Positions 38,913 through 49,078 of a stretch of 64,000 nt of DNA are shown here, piece after piece. A program made the translations under genes and the position numbers. This stretch comes from Clostridium sp. DSM 17811 (GTDB taxonomy: Bacteria; Bacillota; Clostridia; Clostridiales; Clostridiaceae), in NCBI RefSeq assembly GCF_018861905.1, contig NZ_JAHLDU010000005.1:1-64000 (forward strand). Direction: 5' to 3'. The stretch's first letter is position 1, and each line of letters begins with the position of its first letter. The notes beneath the pieces were generated by a model, which worked only from the letters and a program-made list of their open reading frames with translations, did no database searches and was not told the origin of the DNA.

Positions 38913-39272
38913 ATGACTAAAGTATTAATTGTAGATGATGCTGCATTTATAAGGGCGCAACTCAAGCAATTGCTTCAAAGTAATGATTTTGAGGTCGTAG
39001 GTGAGGCTGAAAATGGAAAGGTAGCACTAAGAAAGATTCAAGAACTGAGACCGGATATAGTTACACTTGACATAACAATGCCTATAATGGACGGACTTGA
39101 ATGTATGATGGAGATAAAAAAAATGGACTATGTTCCTGTGGTTATAATGATTTCAGCACTGGGACAGGAAGCTTTTGTACAGAAGGCCATTTTAAATGGA
39201 GCAAAAGGATTTTTGGTTAAGCCATACAAAAGTGAAGTGGTGATAAAGAATCTGAATAAGTTTAAAAAGTAA
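38913..39272 (+). CDS. cheY: CheY-type response regulator
   Basis: 119 residues, a receiver domain only. Acidic pair D8-D9, phosphoacceptor D53 in TLDITMPIMDG, Ser in VVIMISALG and the conserved Lys in GFLVKPY are all present, so it should be phosphorylated by CheA. AAGGGG precedes the start. First gene of the operon. With no flagellar gene near, its output target may be flagella elsewhere or something else. Confidence 0.92.
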   Translation: MTKVLIVDDAAFIRAQLKQLLQSNDFEVVGEAENGKVALRKIQELRPDIVTLDITMPIMDGLECMMEIKKMDYVPVVIMISALGQEAFVQKAILNGAKGFLVKPYKSEVVIKNLNKFKK

Positions 39273-39385
39273 ATAATGAAGAGAGCCTATCATAGATGGC
39301 GTGAATATGATTGTATAATTTATTATCCAGAGCATGAAAAAGACATTAAATAAAACGATTTAAAATTTTAGGGGGCAAAATTATT

Positions 39386-41332
39386 ATGGAAAAAAAACTT
39401 GCAAAACCTTCAAATAGTAGAATAGAAAAGGTAACAGCACGTGTGTTGACACCTGCAACGGATGAAATGGAGAGAAAGAGAGAAATTGCGAGAAGACAGG
39501 CACAGGACAAGGTGAGGGCAAGAACTATGGCAAAACAACAGCAATTAGCAGAAAGAATTGCTGTAGCAACAGAGCAAATGGCGTCAGGGATAGAAGAGGC
39601 AAGCAGTGCAGCGGAAGAACTAGGATCTACAATGCAACAGATTGCTAGCGGAGCCACTGAAACTGCTTCTGCAGCCGAGCAATCAAGAGCAGCAATTAAT
39701 CAAGTGGATAAAGCATCAGTTATTGCTGATAAGAATGCAAAGGATTCCCTTGAAAGAGCGGAAATAGCAAAAGATCTAATACAAAACACATCAAAGGACA
39801 TAGAACTTATGATTAAGGGTATCAAAGAATCTGCCGAGACGAATATGGAATCAGTAAAACTTATTGGTGAACTGGAAAAACAGTCGAATGAAGTTGGTGA
39901 AATTGTACAAGCTGTTGTGAGAATTGCTGACCAGACCAATCTTTTAGCATTAAATGCAGCTATAGAAGCAGCAAGAGCTGGTGAACATGGTAAAGGCTTT
40001 GCAGTAGTAGCAGATGAAGTTAGAAATCTTGCAGAGACATCAGAGAAGTCAGCTAGAAACATTAAAGAATTAGTAAATGAGATTCAAAGCAATGTGAAGG
40101 TTGTAGTAGTTGATATAGAGAACGCAGGTAAGGTAGCAAATGATGAGGTTGAAAATGCAAAGAAGACTACAGCAGACCTTGTTAAGATTAATGAAGAAGT
40201 TGTCTTAGTCATGAAAGGAATAGTAGAAGTATCCCAGAATGCAGTAGATGCAAACAAGGGAGCAGTGGATTTTTTGGATATTGCTGAACAAATTGCAGTA
40301 GCTGCAGAGCAACAGGGCAGTGCTGCAGAAGAAGTTGAAAGGTCAATTCAAATGCAGAACAAGGCATTTAATGAACTGAATGCTGGTGCAGAAGACTTGA
40401 CTCAAATGGCAGAGGATTTGAAGGCTTCTACGGATGCTCAGAAGTCTTCTGAATCTATGGCAGCAGCTTCTGAAGAGTTATCAGCCAATGTTGAGGAAGG
40501 GAACTCTACTTCAGCAGAGATATTAAAGGCTATGGAGCAAATATCCTCAGGAGCGCAGGAGCAGGGCGACCTTACGGATAAAGCTGCTGTGCTTGCTGAA
40601 AAGCTTGCTGTAGCTTCAAAGCAAATGAGTGAAAGATCAGGTTTCTCTGCAGATAAGATATCTGAGCTGCAAAAACTGTTAGAAACCAATAAAATTGCAC
40701 TTGATAATATGACCACGGGTATATCTAGCTCAGCACAGATTTCAATGGTTGCAGCCAAAAATATCAAAAGTCTTGAAGAAACCACTAGAAGAATTGATAA
40801 AATTGTGGATGCAATAGTAAATGTTACTATACAGACAAATATGCTAGCAGTAAATGGTTCTATTGAAGCAGCAAGGGCAGGAGAATTCGGAAGAGGCTTC
40901 TCTGTAGTTGCAGTTGACATAAGAGCTCTTGCTAATGAATCAGCAGAAAATACAGACAAGATAAAAGACCTTGTAAGAGGTATCCAAAACCAAATTCAAA
41001 GGGTTTCAGCGGATACGGACCTCTCTAGTAAAAATTCCTTCGCAGAAGTGGAGGAAGCAAAAAAAACCACACATAATCTTAATATTATTGAAGATAATAT
41101 GATAAAAATGCTTACAGGAGCAAATGAAATTCAGAGGAGTTCAGATGAGTCTCTTATAGCTCTAGAGCAGGCAAAAAAAGGTGTAGATCAGATCGCAGCT
41201 GCAGCACAGGAAGCAAGTAGTGCAGCACAACAGGCATCAAATGCAGCTTCTGAACAGTCAAAAGGAATGCAGGAATTGGCTGAGGCTATTGAAGAGATAT
41301 CTGGTTTAGCTGATGAACTGCAAAATATGTAA
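39386..41332 (+). CDS. soluble chemoreceptor with two tandem signalling domains (DosM-like)
   Basis: 648 residues, no membrane helix, no ligand-binding domain and no HAMP. After a highly charged basic N-terminus (1-60, [20 protein letters not shown]) come two full MCP hairpins. The first tip is at about 178-215 ([20 protein letters not shown]), the second at about 475-515 ([20 protein letters not shown]), ~300 residues apart. Ala/Ser/Glu-rich adaptation helices surround both, so methylation by the neighbouring CheR/CheB is likely. Such a double receptor (Vibrio cholerae DosM) is known to stabilise cytoplasmic arrays. AGGGGG precedes the ATG. Confidence 0.92.
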   Translation: MEKKLAKPSNSRIEKVTARVLTPATDEMERKREIARRQAQDKVRARTMAKQQQLAERIAVATEQMASGIEEASSAAEELGSTMQQIASGATETASAAEQSRAAINQVDKASVIADKNAKDSLERAEIAKDLIQNTSKDIELMIKGIKESAETNMESVKLIGELEKQSNEVGEIVQAVVRIADQTNLLALNAAIEAARAGEHGKGFAVVADEVRNLAETSEKSARNIKELVNEIQSNVKVVVVDIENAGKVANDEVENAKKTTADLVKINEEVVLVMKGIVEVSQNAVDANKGAVDFLDIAEQIAVAAEQQGSAAEEVERSIQMQNKAFNELNAGAEDLTQMAEDLKASTDAQKSSESMAAASEELSANVEEGNSTSAEILKAMEQISSGAQEQGDLTDKAAVLAEKLAVASKQMSERSGFSADKISELQKLLETNKIALDNMTTGISSSAQISMVAAKNIKSLEETTRRIDKIVDAIVNVTIQTNMLAVNGSIEAARAGEFGRGFSVVAVDIRALANESAENTDKIKDLVRGIQNQIQRVSADTDLSSKNSFAEVEEAKKTTHNLNIIEDNMIKMLTGANEIQRSSDESLIALEQAKKGVDQIAAAAQEASSAAQQASNAASEQSKGMQELAEAIEEISGLADELQNM

Positions 41333-41350
41333 AGAAGGGAGGGAATAGTT

Positions 41351-42826
41351 ATGGCTACTGGTATAAACAATGCTATCGTTACAGAGCGCCAGCTAGTTAC
41401 CTTCCTACTTGGAGAGGATGAGTTTGGCGCTGATATAATGGATGTTAAAGAAATTATAAGGGTTCCTGATATCACCAAGGTACCCAATGCACCAAACTAT
41501 CTGGAAGGTGCTTGCAACTTGAGAGGTAATGTATTACCTATTATAGATGGAAGAACCAGGTTTAACTTAGAAAGAAAATCGAAAGATGAAACCAGCAGGA
41601 TCCTTGTCATTGATGTGGAGGGTAAAGCTACAGGAATGCTTGTCGATAAGGTATCTGAGGTAATTAGAGTAGCTACTGACAATATAGAAGAACCACCCCA
41701 TATTGTTAAAAATGTGGATTCTGACTATTTAAATGGTGTTTTGAAGCTTAATAATGGAACGCGGCTTGTAATGATTTTAGATGTTGTAAGAGCTTTAAAT
41801 GTCAATGGTACCGTTAAACAGCTGAAAAAAAATCAGGCCCAAAGTTCTCAGAATAACAGTACCTTAGTAAAGAACGTTAGTGCTGACTCTATAGATGTGG
41901 AGCAACTAGTTTCATTTCTCTTAGATAAAGAGGAATATGCTATTGGAATCATGAAAGTAAAAGAAATTATACGTGTACCTCAAGTTGTAAAGATTCCAAA
42001 TTGTGAGGCCTATATAGAAGGAGTAGTTTCATTGCGAGATAATTTGCTTCCAATTATAAATTTAAGGACTTATTTTGGAATGGAACAAATGGAAATCGAT
42101 GACCATACCAGAATACTTGTAATAGATATGGGTAGTTTCAGTGCTGGAATTATGGTGGACAAGATCTCAGAAGTTTTGAAGGTACCAACAAATATTATTC
42201 AGCCACCTCCGAAATTCTCATCCCAAAGTGGGGAACAGCTTAAAGGAATTGCAAAGCTAAATAATGGTAAACGAATGATACTAATTCTTGAACCTTCAAA
42301 ATTAGTATCAGAGGACGAATTAAGTGCAATTAGTGGTGTAAATGGAACTCATAAACAAGGTAATGAGGAGAGAGGTATTACTACACAGTTGATTGAGGAA
42401 GAGCAATTGGTTACCTTCAAAATAGATGTGGAAGAGTATGGAGTTAAGATAGCTAATGTTCAGGAAATCAATAGGATGCCAGAAGTTACTAAGGTACCTA
42501 GGGCTCCATATTTTATAGAAGGGATTGTAAATCTAAGAGGCAATGTTATCCCTGCTCTGGATTTAAGAAAGCTCTTTAGTTTTCCACAAAAACCGGTAAC
42601 GGATGCTACAAGGATTATCATAGTTGATTTTAATGGGAAAAGAACAGGAATTGTGGTAGATTCAGTATTGGAAGTTCTCAGGTTTGAAAAAAACCTTATA
42701 GAGTCTCCGCCAGATATATTGAGCAGTGGAATAGACAGCGACTATGTAGAGGGTGTTGGTAAGCTGGAAGGTGGAAAAAGAATAATTTTAATTCTTGATA
42801 TTAGTAAGGTGCTGAGTTTTAGCTGA
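41351..42826 (+). CDS. triple-domain CheW coupling protein (first)
   Basis: 491 residues, three CheW domains in series: about 12-150, 178-320 and 350-488. Each begins with a phrase such as LVTFLLGEDEFGADIMDVKE and has the hallmark NAPNYLEGACNLRGNVLPII or EAYIEGVVSLRDNLLPII, with EGIVNLRGNVIPALDLRK in the third. CheW bridges receptor tips and CheA. Three linked copies could tie neighbouring units. Starts 18 bp after the receptor with GGGAGG. Confidence 0.95.
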   Translation: MATGINNAIVTERQLVTFLLGEDEFGADIMDVKEIIRVPDITKVPNAPNYLEGACNLRGNVLPIIDGRTRFNLERKSKDETSRILVIDVEGKATGMLVDKVSEVIRVATDNIEEPPHIVKNVDSDYLNGVLKLNNGTRLVMILDVVRALNVNGTVKQLKKNQAQSSQNNSTLVKNVSADSIDVEQLVSFLLDKEEYAIGIMKVKEIIRVPQVVKIPNCEAYIEGVVSLRDNLLPIINLRTYFGMEQMEIDDHTRILVIDMGSFSAGIMVDKISEVLKVPTNIIQPPPKFSSQSGEQLKGIAKLNNGKRMILILEPSKLVSEDELSAISGVNGTHKQGNEERGITTQLIEEEQLVTFKIDVEEYGVKIANVQEINRMPEVTKVPRAPYFIEGIVNLRGNVIPALDLRKLFSFPQKPVTDATRIIIVDFNGKRTGIVVDSVLEVLRFEKNLIESPPDILSSGIDSDYVEGVGKLEGGKRIILILDISKVLSFS

Positions 42827-42935
42827 ATTTATGCGTCTATATAGGTGATGATTAATGAGGGTGTACACAAAGTATTAATAAAATTTATGCTTTGTGTATG
42901 CCTAATTTATATAATAATTACAAGAGGTGATGGGC

Positions 42936-44015
42936 GTGAACGACAAAATAAAAGTATTGATAGTAGATGACTCAGCTCTTATGAGAAGGGCACTGAAAGA
43001 GATAATCATGACTGACCCAAGTCTTGACGTGGTGGGAACTGCAAGAGACGGTCAGGATGCAATTGAAAAGGTCCATGAATTGAATCCGGATGTGGTTACC
43101 ATGGATATCAATATGCCGGTTATGGATGGGTTGACCTCCATGCAATATATACTCAGTGATTACCCACAAATGCCTATTTTAATGGTGAGCTCTCTTACAG
43201 AAGAAGGTGCAATGACTACTTTTGAGGCGTTAGAACTTGGTGCTTTTGATTATGTTGCAAAACCTTCAGGAACTGTATCTTCTAATATTCATATAGTTGG
43301 TAGGGAGATAATACAAAAAATAAAGCTAGCTTATAAAAATGTAAATAAGAAAAGTATAAGAGATAGAATACAAAGGCGTAGTAGCAGTGTTTCTTCAAGG
43401 AGACTTGGAGCCGTAAAGAAACCAGACATCTCAGAAACTATGGGACTGTCAAAAGTGGTTGTGATAGGCATTTCTACAGGCGGGCCTGGAACTCTCATGG
43501 AGGTATTGCCGTTGCTTCCAGAGGATCTGAAAGCCGCTGTAATTATAATACAACACATGCCTCCATCTTTTACCGCTTCTTTTGCAAAAAGATTAGATGG
43601 TGCTTGCCGTATTCCAATCAAGGAAGCAGATGCAGGTGACGTTCTCCAAAATGGTAGAGGATTTCTTGCTCGTGGAGGATATCAGTTGGTGGTAAGGGGA
43701 GAGAAAGGTACCTTAAGACTTCCAAGTAATCCTAAAACAATGTTTATGCCCTCAGTAAATGTAACTATGGAATCTGTGCTTGAAGCTTATGGTGGGAAAA
43801 ATGTAATCGGTGTTTTAATGACAGGAATGGGGGACGATGGAGCTGATGCTATGGTAAAGATACGACGCGCAGGAGGCATTACCATCGCTGAGGATGAATC
43901 TACGGCAGTGGTTTTCGGTATGCCAAGGGAAGCAATAGAAAGAGGCGGTGCAGAAATAGTGCTACCCTCTTATAAGGTAGCAGATGCAATAATAAAAGCA
44001 GTGAAAAGAACTTAA
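42936..44015 (+). CDS. cheB: chemoreceptor glutamate methylesterase CheB
   Basis: 359 residues from GTG 42936 (AAGAGGTGAT just upstream; GTG 42927 and ATG 42930 are too close). Receiver domain: KVLIVDDSALMRRALKEI, with MDINMPVMDGL. Methylesterase domain: the catalytic Ser in IGISTGGPGTLMEVLP, His in IIQHMPPSFTASFAKRLD and Asp in GVLMTGMGDDGADAM. It removes receptor methyl groups when phosphorylated. Confidence 0.97.
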   Translation: MNDKIKVLIVDDSALMRRALKEIIMTDPSLDVVGTARDGQDAIEKVHELNPDVVTMDINMPVMDGLTSMQYILSDYPQMPILMVSSLTEEGAMTTFEALELGAFDYVAKPSGTVSSNIHIVGREIIQKIKLAYKNVNKKSIRDRIQRRSSSVSSRRLGAVKKPDISETMGLSKVVVIGISTGGPGTLMEVLPLLPEDLKAAVIIIQHMPPSFTASFAKRLDGACRIPIKEADAGDVLQNGRGFLARGGYQLVVRGEKGTLRLPSNPKTMFMPSVNVTMESVLEAYGGKNVIGVLMTGMGDDGADAMVKIRRAGGITIAEDESTAVVFGMPREAIERGGAEIVLPSYKVADAIIKAVKRT

Positions 44016-44051
44016 GGTATAAGATTTCTATTTATTGTAGGGAGGATTCTA

Positions 44052-44462
44052 ATGAAGTATAAATATAAGATTCTAATAGTTGATGAACAAGACGAAGTAT
44101 TAGTCACACTTAAAAAACAGCTAGAGCAGGAAGGTTATAAAGTTGAAACTACCCAAAGTGACGCTGAGGCATTTGAAAAAATAAAGGGTGACAAGTACCA
44201 TATTGTATTAATAGATATTGCGATGCCAGAGATAGATGGACTTCAACTTTTAAGGGAAATAAAAAAATATGATCCAATGACACAGGTTATAATGATGACA
44301 GAGCATTCAACTATGGATAAAATACTAAGCTCTTTAGAGTATGGAGCTAATGATTATATAAATGAGCCTTTAAAAAGTACAGAGTATGTCATAAGTGTCA
44401 TTGATTATTCAGTACAAAAGCTGGAAAGATGGAGAACGGCCATAATACAAATAGTTAAATAA
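44052..44462 (+). CDS. atypical response regulator receiver
   Basis: 136 residues. Acidic residues D11-E12 and phosphoacceptor D55 (VLIDIAMPEIDG), T83 present. The invariant Lys of the K-P motif is Glu (E105 in YINEPLK). Loss of this Lys usually weakens phosphorylation-driven switching, so it may act as a phosphate sink or a constitutive binder. GGGAGG precedes the start. Followed 18 bp later by the Hpt/STAS protein, its likely partner. Confidence 0.88.
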   Translation: MKYKYKILIVDEQDEVLVTLKKQLEQEGYKVETTQSDAEAFEKIKGDKYHIVLIDIAMPEIDGLQLLREIKKYDPMTQVIMMTEHSTMDKILSSLEYGANDYINEPLKSTEYVISVIDYSVQKLERWRTAIIQIVK

Positions 44463-44480
44463 TTTTAGGGGGTGAGTTTA

Positions 44481-45935
44481 GTGGATGAGATGATGCAGTT
44501 ATATATGGAAGAAACGGAAGATATGCTGCAAAGGGCAGAAGAATGTATAATACGACTCGAAATGGAATACTCTGATCTTGACGTTAATGAGTTGTTCAGA
44601 ATAGCACATACTATAAAAGGATCTTCTCATATGGTAGGGTATGAGAAGATTGGAAATCTTATGCATAAAGTTGAAGATATGCTGGATTGTGCAAGGAATG
44701 GCTCAATTATTTTTGATCAGAGTATTGTATCGCTATGTTTTGAAGGTTTGGATACCGTTAAAAAGATGCTTTTATATAAAAAAGATCAGGGATCTAAGGA
44801 AATTATGGAGAATCTTGTAAGTGATGCTATCAGAATTAAAGAAATGATTGAAGTTTTTATAAGAGTTAATAAGAAGGTAGAAGAAAAGACTATTATAAAG
44901 CAGTCTGAGCCTGGAATTATTTCTTCTTACTTAAGTAAAAAAGTTAAAGGAGAAAATAAGTATTATATAACCTTCTTTTTTGAAGAGGATATACCTATGG
45001 TATCCCCAGTAATACTAATGATATTAAATAGTGCTCAGGATATTGGATCTCTTGTATATTCAAGTATTGGTGACAATTATTTTTTGGAAAGTTCATGTGA
45101 TAATGATATAAAAACTTTTGAAATTATTATATCCACAGATATCGACGAGAATGAACTGTATACATATTTTGCTTTATTTTATATTGAAAAAATAAACATA
45201 GTGGATCTAAGTAGAAGTAAGGTGGCAGAAAAGGACTATAGTTTTATTGATGATGACAATAATTTGTATATAATTATTCTTAAGGCAGTTATGAAGTTAT
45301 ATAAAATAGCATTTAGTATGTCTAAAGAATTTAATATAAGCAAGGAAGATATTTACATAATAACACCTTTACACCATGAAGCTGTAAAAGCATTTAGTAG
45401 ATTGAAAAACAAAAATAAAATTGATAATTTTATTACAGATTTCAATGAAATATACAACGATGTCATTAGGCTATATGAGGATGGAGTAGAGCTAAATCAA
45501 AAAAAAAGCAACCATATCCAAACGCAGGTGATAAAGCTAATGGAAAGAGCTTATAACTATACAAAAGGCAAGTATATATTCAGTATTTTTAAATCTCAAA
45601 AGGAGAACTTTATCAGTGGACTTAAGGATTTCATTGGGCTATTAAACAAGTCTTCAACTTTAATACTTCTTATTGATTTAAGTAGACTTACAACATTGAA
45701 TGAAAATGAAGTGAAAGATTTGATAGAAATAAAAAAAGAGATAAAATTAGAGAATATAGAGTTAGGTATCATAGTAGTGGGACCTGAGGGTAGAAGAATA
45801 ATTAATATTTTTGATTCTATAAAACAGATTGAGGAATTTAATGTGTTTGGATCAGAGATTCATGGAATTTTAGGCATTTTTAATTCTGAGGATTCTTTCA
45901 ATAGAATTAGTGAAAGGGTAAAGGGGATAAAATGA
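44481..45935 (+). CDS. Hpt-domain protein with CheA P2-like and STAS-like domains, no kinase
   Basis: 484 residues from GTG 44481 (AGGGGGTGA upstream). Residues 1-110 form an Hpt domain with phospho-His 43 (FRIAHTIKGSSHMVG). About 145-240 resemble a CheA P2-type domain (YYITFFFEEDIPMVSPVILM). A long middle is unassigned. The last ~105 residues look STAS-like (SSTLILLIDLSRLTTLNENE, GIIVVGPEGRRIINIF). No ATP-binding domain. It would be a phosphate relay or sink between CheA and the receivers, with a STAS output. Overlaps cheR by four bases. Confidence 0.75.
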   Translation: MDEMMQLYMEETEDMLQRAEECIIRLEMEYSDLDVNELFRIAHTIKGSSHMVGYEKIGNLMHKVEDMLDCARNGSIIFDQSIVSLCFEGLDTVKKMLLYKKDQGSKEIMENLVSDAIRIKEMIEVFIRVNKKVEEKTIIKQSEPGIISSYLSKKVKGENKYYITFFFEEDIPMVSPVILMILNSAQDIGSLVYSSIGDNYFLESSCDNDIKTFEIIISTDIDENELYTYFALFYIEKINIVDLSRSKVAEKDYSFIDDDNNLYIIILKAVMKLYKIAFSMSKEFNISKEDIYIITPLHHEAVKAFSRLKNKNKIDNFITDFNEIYNDVIRLYEDGVELNQKKSNHIQTQVIKLMERAYNYTKGKYIFSIFKSQKENFISGLKDFIGLLNKSSTLILLIDLSRLTTLNENEVKDLIEIKKEIKLENIELGIIVVGPEGRRIINIFDSIKQIEEFNVFGSEIHGILGIFNSEDSFNRISERVKGIK

Positions 45936-46756
45936 TATTATCTGATGAAGTATTTGATAAATTTATAAAATTGATTTACAAAAGAACAGGATTATATTAT
46001 GAAAATAATAAAAAGTATTTTGTACAAAAGAGAATTGAGAAGCGTGCAGAATTAATGGAAATGGAAAATTTAAATGAGTACTTCAGGCTGGTGAAATTTG
46101 GAGTGGACTCCTTTGAGTTTTATAAATTAATCAACGACCTTACTGTAAATGAAACTTATTTTTTTCGGGATTTTCCTCAATTGCGTAATTTTGCAGAGGA
46201 TGTACTACCGATAGTTACAAAAGATAAAGGAAACAGCAAAAAAATAAAAATATGGTGTGCAGCTTGTGCTACAGGAGAAGAACCCTATACTTTGTTCATT
46301 ATTCTTCAGGAAATGCTTGATAAACCGGAAGAATGGGAAATTCAGATAATTGCTTCCGACATAAACACTGAAGTGCTACAAAGTGCAAAAAGGGGAATCT
46401 ATGAAAGTAGAGCTATAAAAGATGTTCCTCCTGAGTACCTAGAGAAATACTTCACAAAGCGTAAAGAGAAGTACCTTGTCAATCTGAATGTGAGAAAATC
46501 GGTAACTTTTAAACGAATTAATCTCATGGATGAATACGAGATGAATAATATTGATGGCTGTGATTTTATATTTTGCCGGAATTGTTTGATATATTTTGAT
46601 GATGAGTCAAGAAGAAATGTTTTGGCTAGTTTTTATGAGTCTTTGAATCCAGGTGGATTTATGTTCCTCGGACATTCAGAATCTGTGGGAAGGATTTCTT
46701 CTGCCTACAAAGTTAAAAGAATAGGGGACACAATAACATATTCAAGACCTAAATGA
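45932..46756 (+). CDS. cheR: chemoreceptor methyltransferase CheR
   Basis: 274 residues. N-terminal helical domain with VNETYFFRDFPQLRNFAEDV. SAM-binding domain has IWCAACATGEEPYTLFIIL and IIASDINTEVLQSAKRGIY. The C-terminal FCRNCLIYFDDESRRNVLAS completes the family pattern. It methylates receptor Glu residues opposite to CheB. Its start is at the ATGA overlap with the previous gene. Confidence 0.97.
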   Translation: MILSDEVFDKFIKLIYKRTGLYYENNKKYFVQKRIEKRAELMEMENLNEYFRLVKFGVDSFEFYKLINDLTVNETYFFRDFPQLRNFAEDVLPIVTKDKGNSKKIKIWCAACATGEEPYTLFIILQEMLDKPEEWEIQIIASDINTEVLQSAKRGIYESRAIKDVPPEYLEKYFTKRKEKYLVNLNVRKSVTFKRINLMDEYEMNNIDGCDFIFCRNCLIYFDDESRRNVLASFYESLNPGGFMFLGHSESVGRISSAYKVKRIGDTITYSRPK

Positions 46757-46772
46757 GAGGAGGAGAAATCTA

Positions 46773-49046
46773 GTGAAAAACCCTAAAAAGAAAATACTGG
46801 TAGTGGATATTATGTGCAGCAAAATTTATATAGAAGATCTTGATGTGCTAAAAATGTTTGTCGATAAGTGGGTGAAATATCTTAAGGGACTTGAGAAGGA
46901 AATACTGAAGCTGGAACTTCATTCAAAAGATAATGAATTACTCAATAATATTGTTGAATGTGCCCACAGTATAAAGGGAGGTTCATCTTTTGTAGGGTTA
47001 TGGAGCATTACAAGACTAAGTTATGAGATGGAAATTACACTTGAAGCTATAAGAAACTTAAAGTTGACAGTAAACACTGGGCTGATTGATAGTATGCTTT
47101 TGTATGTAGACTTTTTAAATGATTATATAAAAAATTTGTTAAAAGTATTAAAGAAACAAGATGTTAAGACTGAAAATGGGATTAGGTATCTGGAGCTTAA
47201 ATATGATCATAAGGAAGAATTGGTACTTAAAAGTTTAAAGATGTCATTTGAAAATTGTGAAGCAAAGGACACAGAGGGCAGCAATACTCAGCAAGAAACA
47301 TTGGAGGAAGAGAGAAGTTTAGATATCCTAGAGTCAGAGGAATTTAAGGTTGGTCTAGCTAATGGAATTAAAGAGCAGTTTATCATTGAAAGTACAGAAC
47401 ATATTGAGAGAATGGAAAATGATTTATTAATGCGACTCGATACTAATAGTGATGATAGGGAAGCCATAAATGAAATATTTAGATCTATCCACAGTGTTAA
47501 GGGTGGAACAGGAATATACCTTGCAGTTTTGACTACTCAGAGTAGCCTTTATATAGGTTTAACAGATTTTTTAGAAGTTGTGCATACTTTTGAAAGCTTA
47601 TTAACTTTGATAAGGGATAAAGAATGTAATTTTGAAAAAAATCTGCTGGATTTAGGTTTTATGGTAATGGATTATTTAAAGTCTTTCATAAATTCTGTTG
47701 ACTCAGAAGAATTTATGAATATTGATAATAATGTAATTATACAAAAAATTAAAGAAGAGATATTGAATATTGGGGAATTATCTAGTTCTTTAGTACAAAC
47801 TACTAAGACAACAACAGCGCAAGAAGTGAATAAAGTGGAGGAGTCGAGATCAAAAGGCAGCATAAACCAGAGCATTCGGGTTAATCAGGACAAACTGGAT
47901 AAAATGATGAATACTATTTCAGAGCTTATAATTGCAAAAAACTCTTTTATGCACATATCTGCAAAACTCAATGTGGAGTATAACCTGTCCGAAATGTCCA
48001 AGGAAGTAAAGCAGGTAGGAACTTATGTAAATAGAATTTCTGAAGAACTTCAGAATGAAATTATGTCTATAAGAATGGTAGAAATTAAAACGGTGTTTCA
48101 AAAGATGCCTAGGGTAATAAGGGATATTGCTCAGAGTACTGGTAAGAAGATGGAATTATTTATGGAGGGTGGGAATACTGAAATTGATAAAACAATTATC
48201 GAGCAGATCAGTGACCCTTTAGTACATTTAATACGAAATTCAGCAGATCATGGTGTTGAGGATACTGAGGAGCGTCTATCTAAAGGAAAACCTGAAACCG
48301 GAAGTATCATACTTAGAGCCTATAACAAAAACAAACATGTATTTATTGAGATAGAAGATGATGGGAAGGGAATTGATAAAGATAATATAAAGAAAAAAGC
48401 AATAGAAAAAGGCATTGTTTCTGAAGAAGAAGCGGTCAAAATGAATGAGGCGCAACTAATAAACCTTATTTTCCTTCCGGGTTTCAGTATGGCAAAAAAG
48501 ATTACAGAAATATCAGGTCGAGGGGTTGGGATGGATATTGTTAAAAGTAACATATCCAAAATCAATGGGAAAATTATTATTGAGAGTGAAGTGGGTAAAG
48601 GAACAAAAACTACTATTCAATTACCTCTTACACTGGCAGTTTCACGAGGCTTGACTGTAGAGGTAGATGGCGAAACCTACATTTTTCCTCTGGAGTATAT
48701 AGTTGAAACAGTAAAAATTAGTAGAAACGATATTCATAAATTTAATGGAAAGTTTTTTACCTATTTAAGGGGAGAGGCCATTGGAATTGAATGGCTCAGT
48801 AAGATTTTCCTTATGGGGGATAGAGATACTGAAAGTGAAGAAGTAAGTGCTGTAATTTTATCTAGGGGTGCAGAAAATTACGCAATTGCTGTAGATAAAC
48901 TTAAAAATGAACAGGAATTTGTAGTAAAGACATTAGAGGGGCATCTAGCGGATATTCCTGGAATATCCGGTTCAACGTTACTTGGAAATGGACAAGTAGT
49001 CTTGATAGTTAATCCTGTTGATATATTGCAACTTGTGGAAAAATAA
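46773..49046 (+). CDS. cheA: chemotaxis histidine kinase CheA with two Hpt domains
   Basis: 757 residues from GTG 46773 (GAGGAGGAG upstream). First Hpt at about 10-125 with His in AHSIKGGSSFVG near residue 64. Second Hpt at about 195-310 with SIHSVKGGTGIY near residue 239. P3 dimerisation follows (LDKMMNTISELIIAKNSF). P4 kinase includes DPLVHLIRNSADHGVED, then ADDGKG-like EDDGKGID, then SGRGVGMDIVKSN. P5 is a CheW-like end (GLTVEVDGETYIFPLEYIVE). No P2 domain lies between Hpt and P3, but the preceding Hpt protein carries a P2-like one. All kinase boxes are intact. Confidence 0.95.
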   Translation: MKNPKKKILVVDIMCSKIYIEDLDVLKMFVDKWVKYLKGLEKEILKLELHSKDNELLNNIVECAHSIKGGSSFVGLWSITRLSYEMEITLEAIRNLKLTVNTGLIDSMLLYVDFLNDYIKNLLKVLKKQDVKTENGIRYLELKYDHKEELVLKSLKMSFENCEAKDTEGSNTQQETLEEERSLDILESEEFKVGLANGIKEQFIIESTEHIERMENDLLMRLDTNSDDREAINEIFRSIHSVKGGTGIYLAVLTTQSSLYIGLTDFLEVVHTFESLLTLIRDKECNFEKNLLDLGFMVMDYLKSFINSVDSEEFMNIDNNVIIQKIKEEILNIGELSSSLVQTTKTTTAQEVNKVEESRSKGSINQSIRVNQDKLDKMMNTISELIIAKNSFMHISAKLNVEYNLSEMSKEVKQVGTYVNRISEELQNEIMSIRMVEIKTVFQKMPRVIRDIAQSTGKKMELFMEGGNTEIDKTIIEQISDPLVHLIRNSADHGVEDTEERLSKGKPETGSIILRAYNKNKHVFIEIEDDGKGIDKDNIKKKAIEKGIVSEEEAVKMNEAQLINLIFLPGFSMAKKITEISGRGVGMDIVKSNISKINGKIIIESEVGKGTKTTIQLPLTLAVSRGLTVEVDGETYIFPLEYIVETVKISRNDIHKFNGKFFTYLRGEAIGIEWLSKIFLMGDRDTESEEVSAVILSRGAENYAIAVDKLKNEQEFVVKTLEGHLADIPGISGSTLLGNGQVVLIVNPVDILQLVEK

Positions 49047-49078
49047 GATTTTTACTGGTTTTAGAAGGAGGTATAAGC

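Noticed and set aside
38705-38965. 86-codon minus-strand frame opposite the cheY start
   Set aside because: No ribosome site, no recognisable domain, and it overlaps the leader and start of cheY on the other strand.
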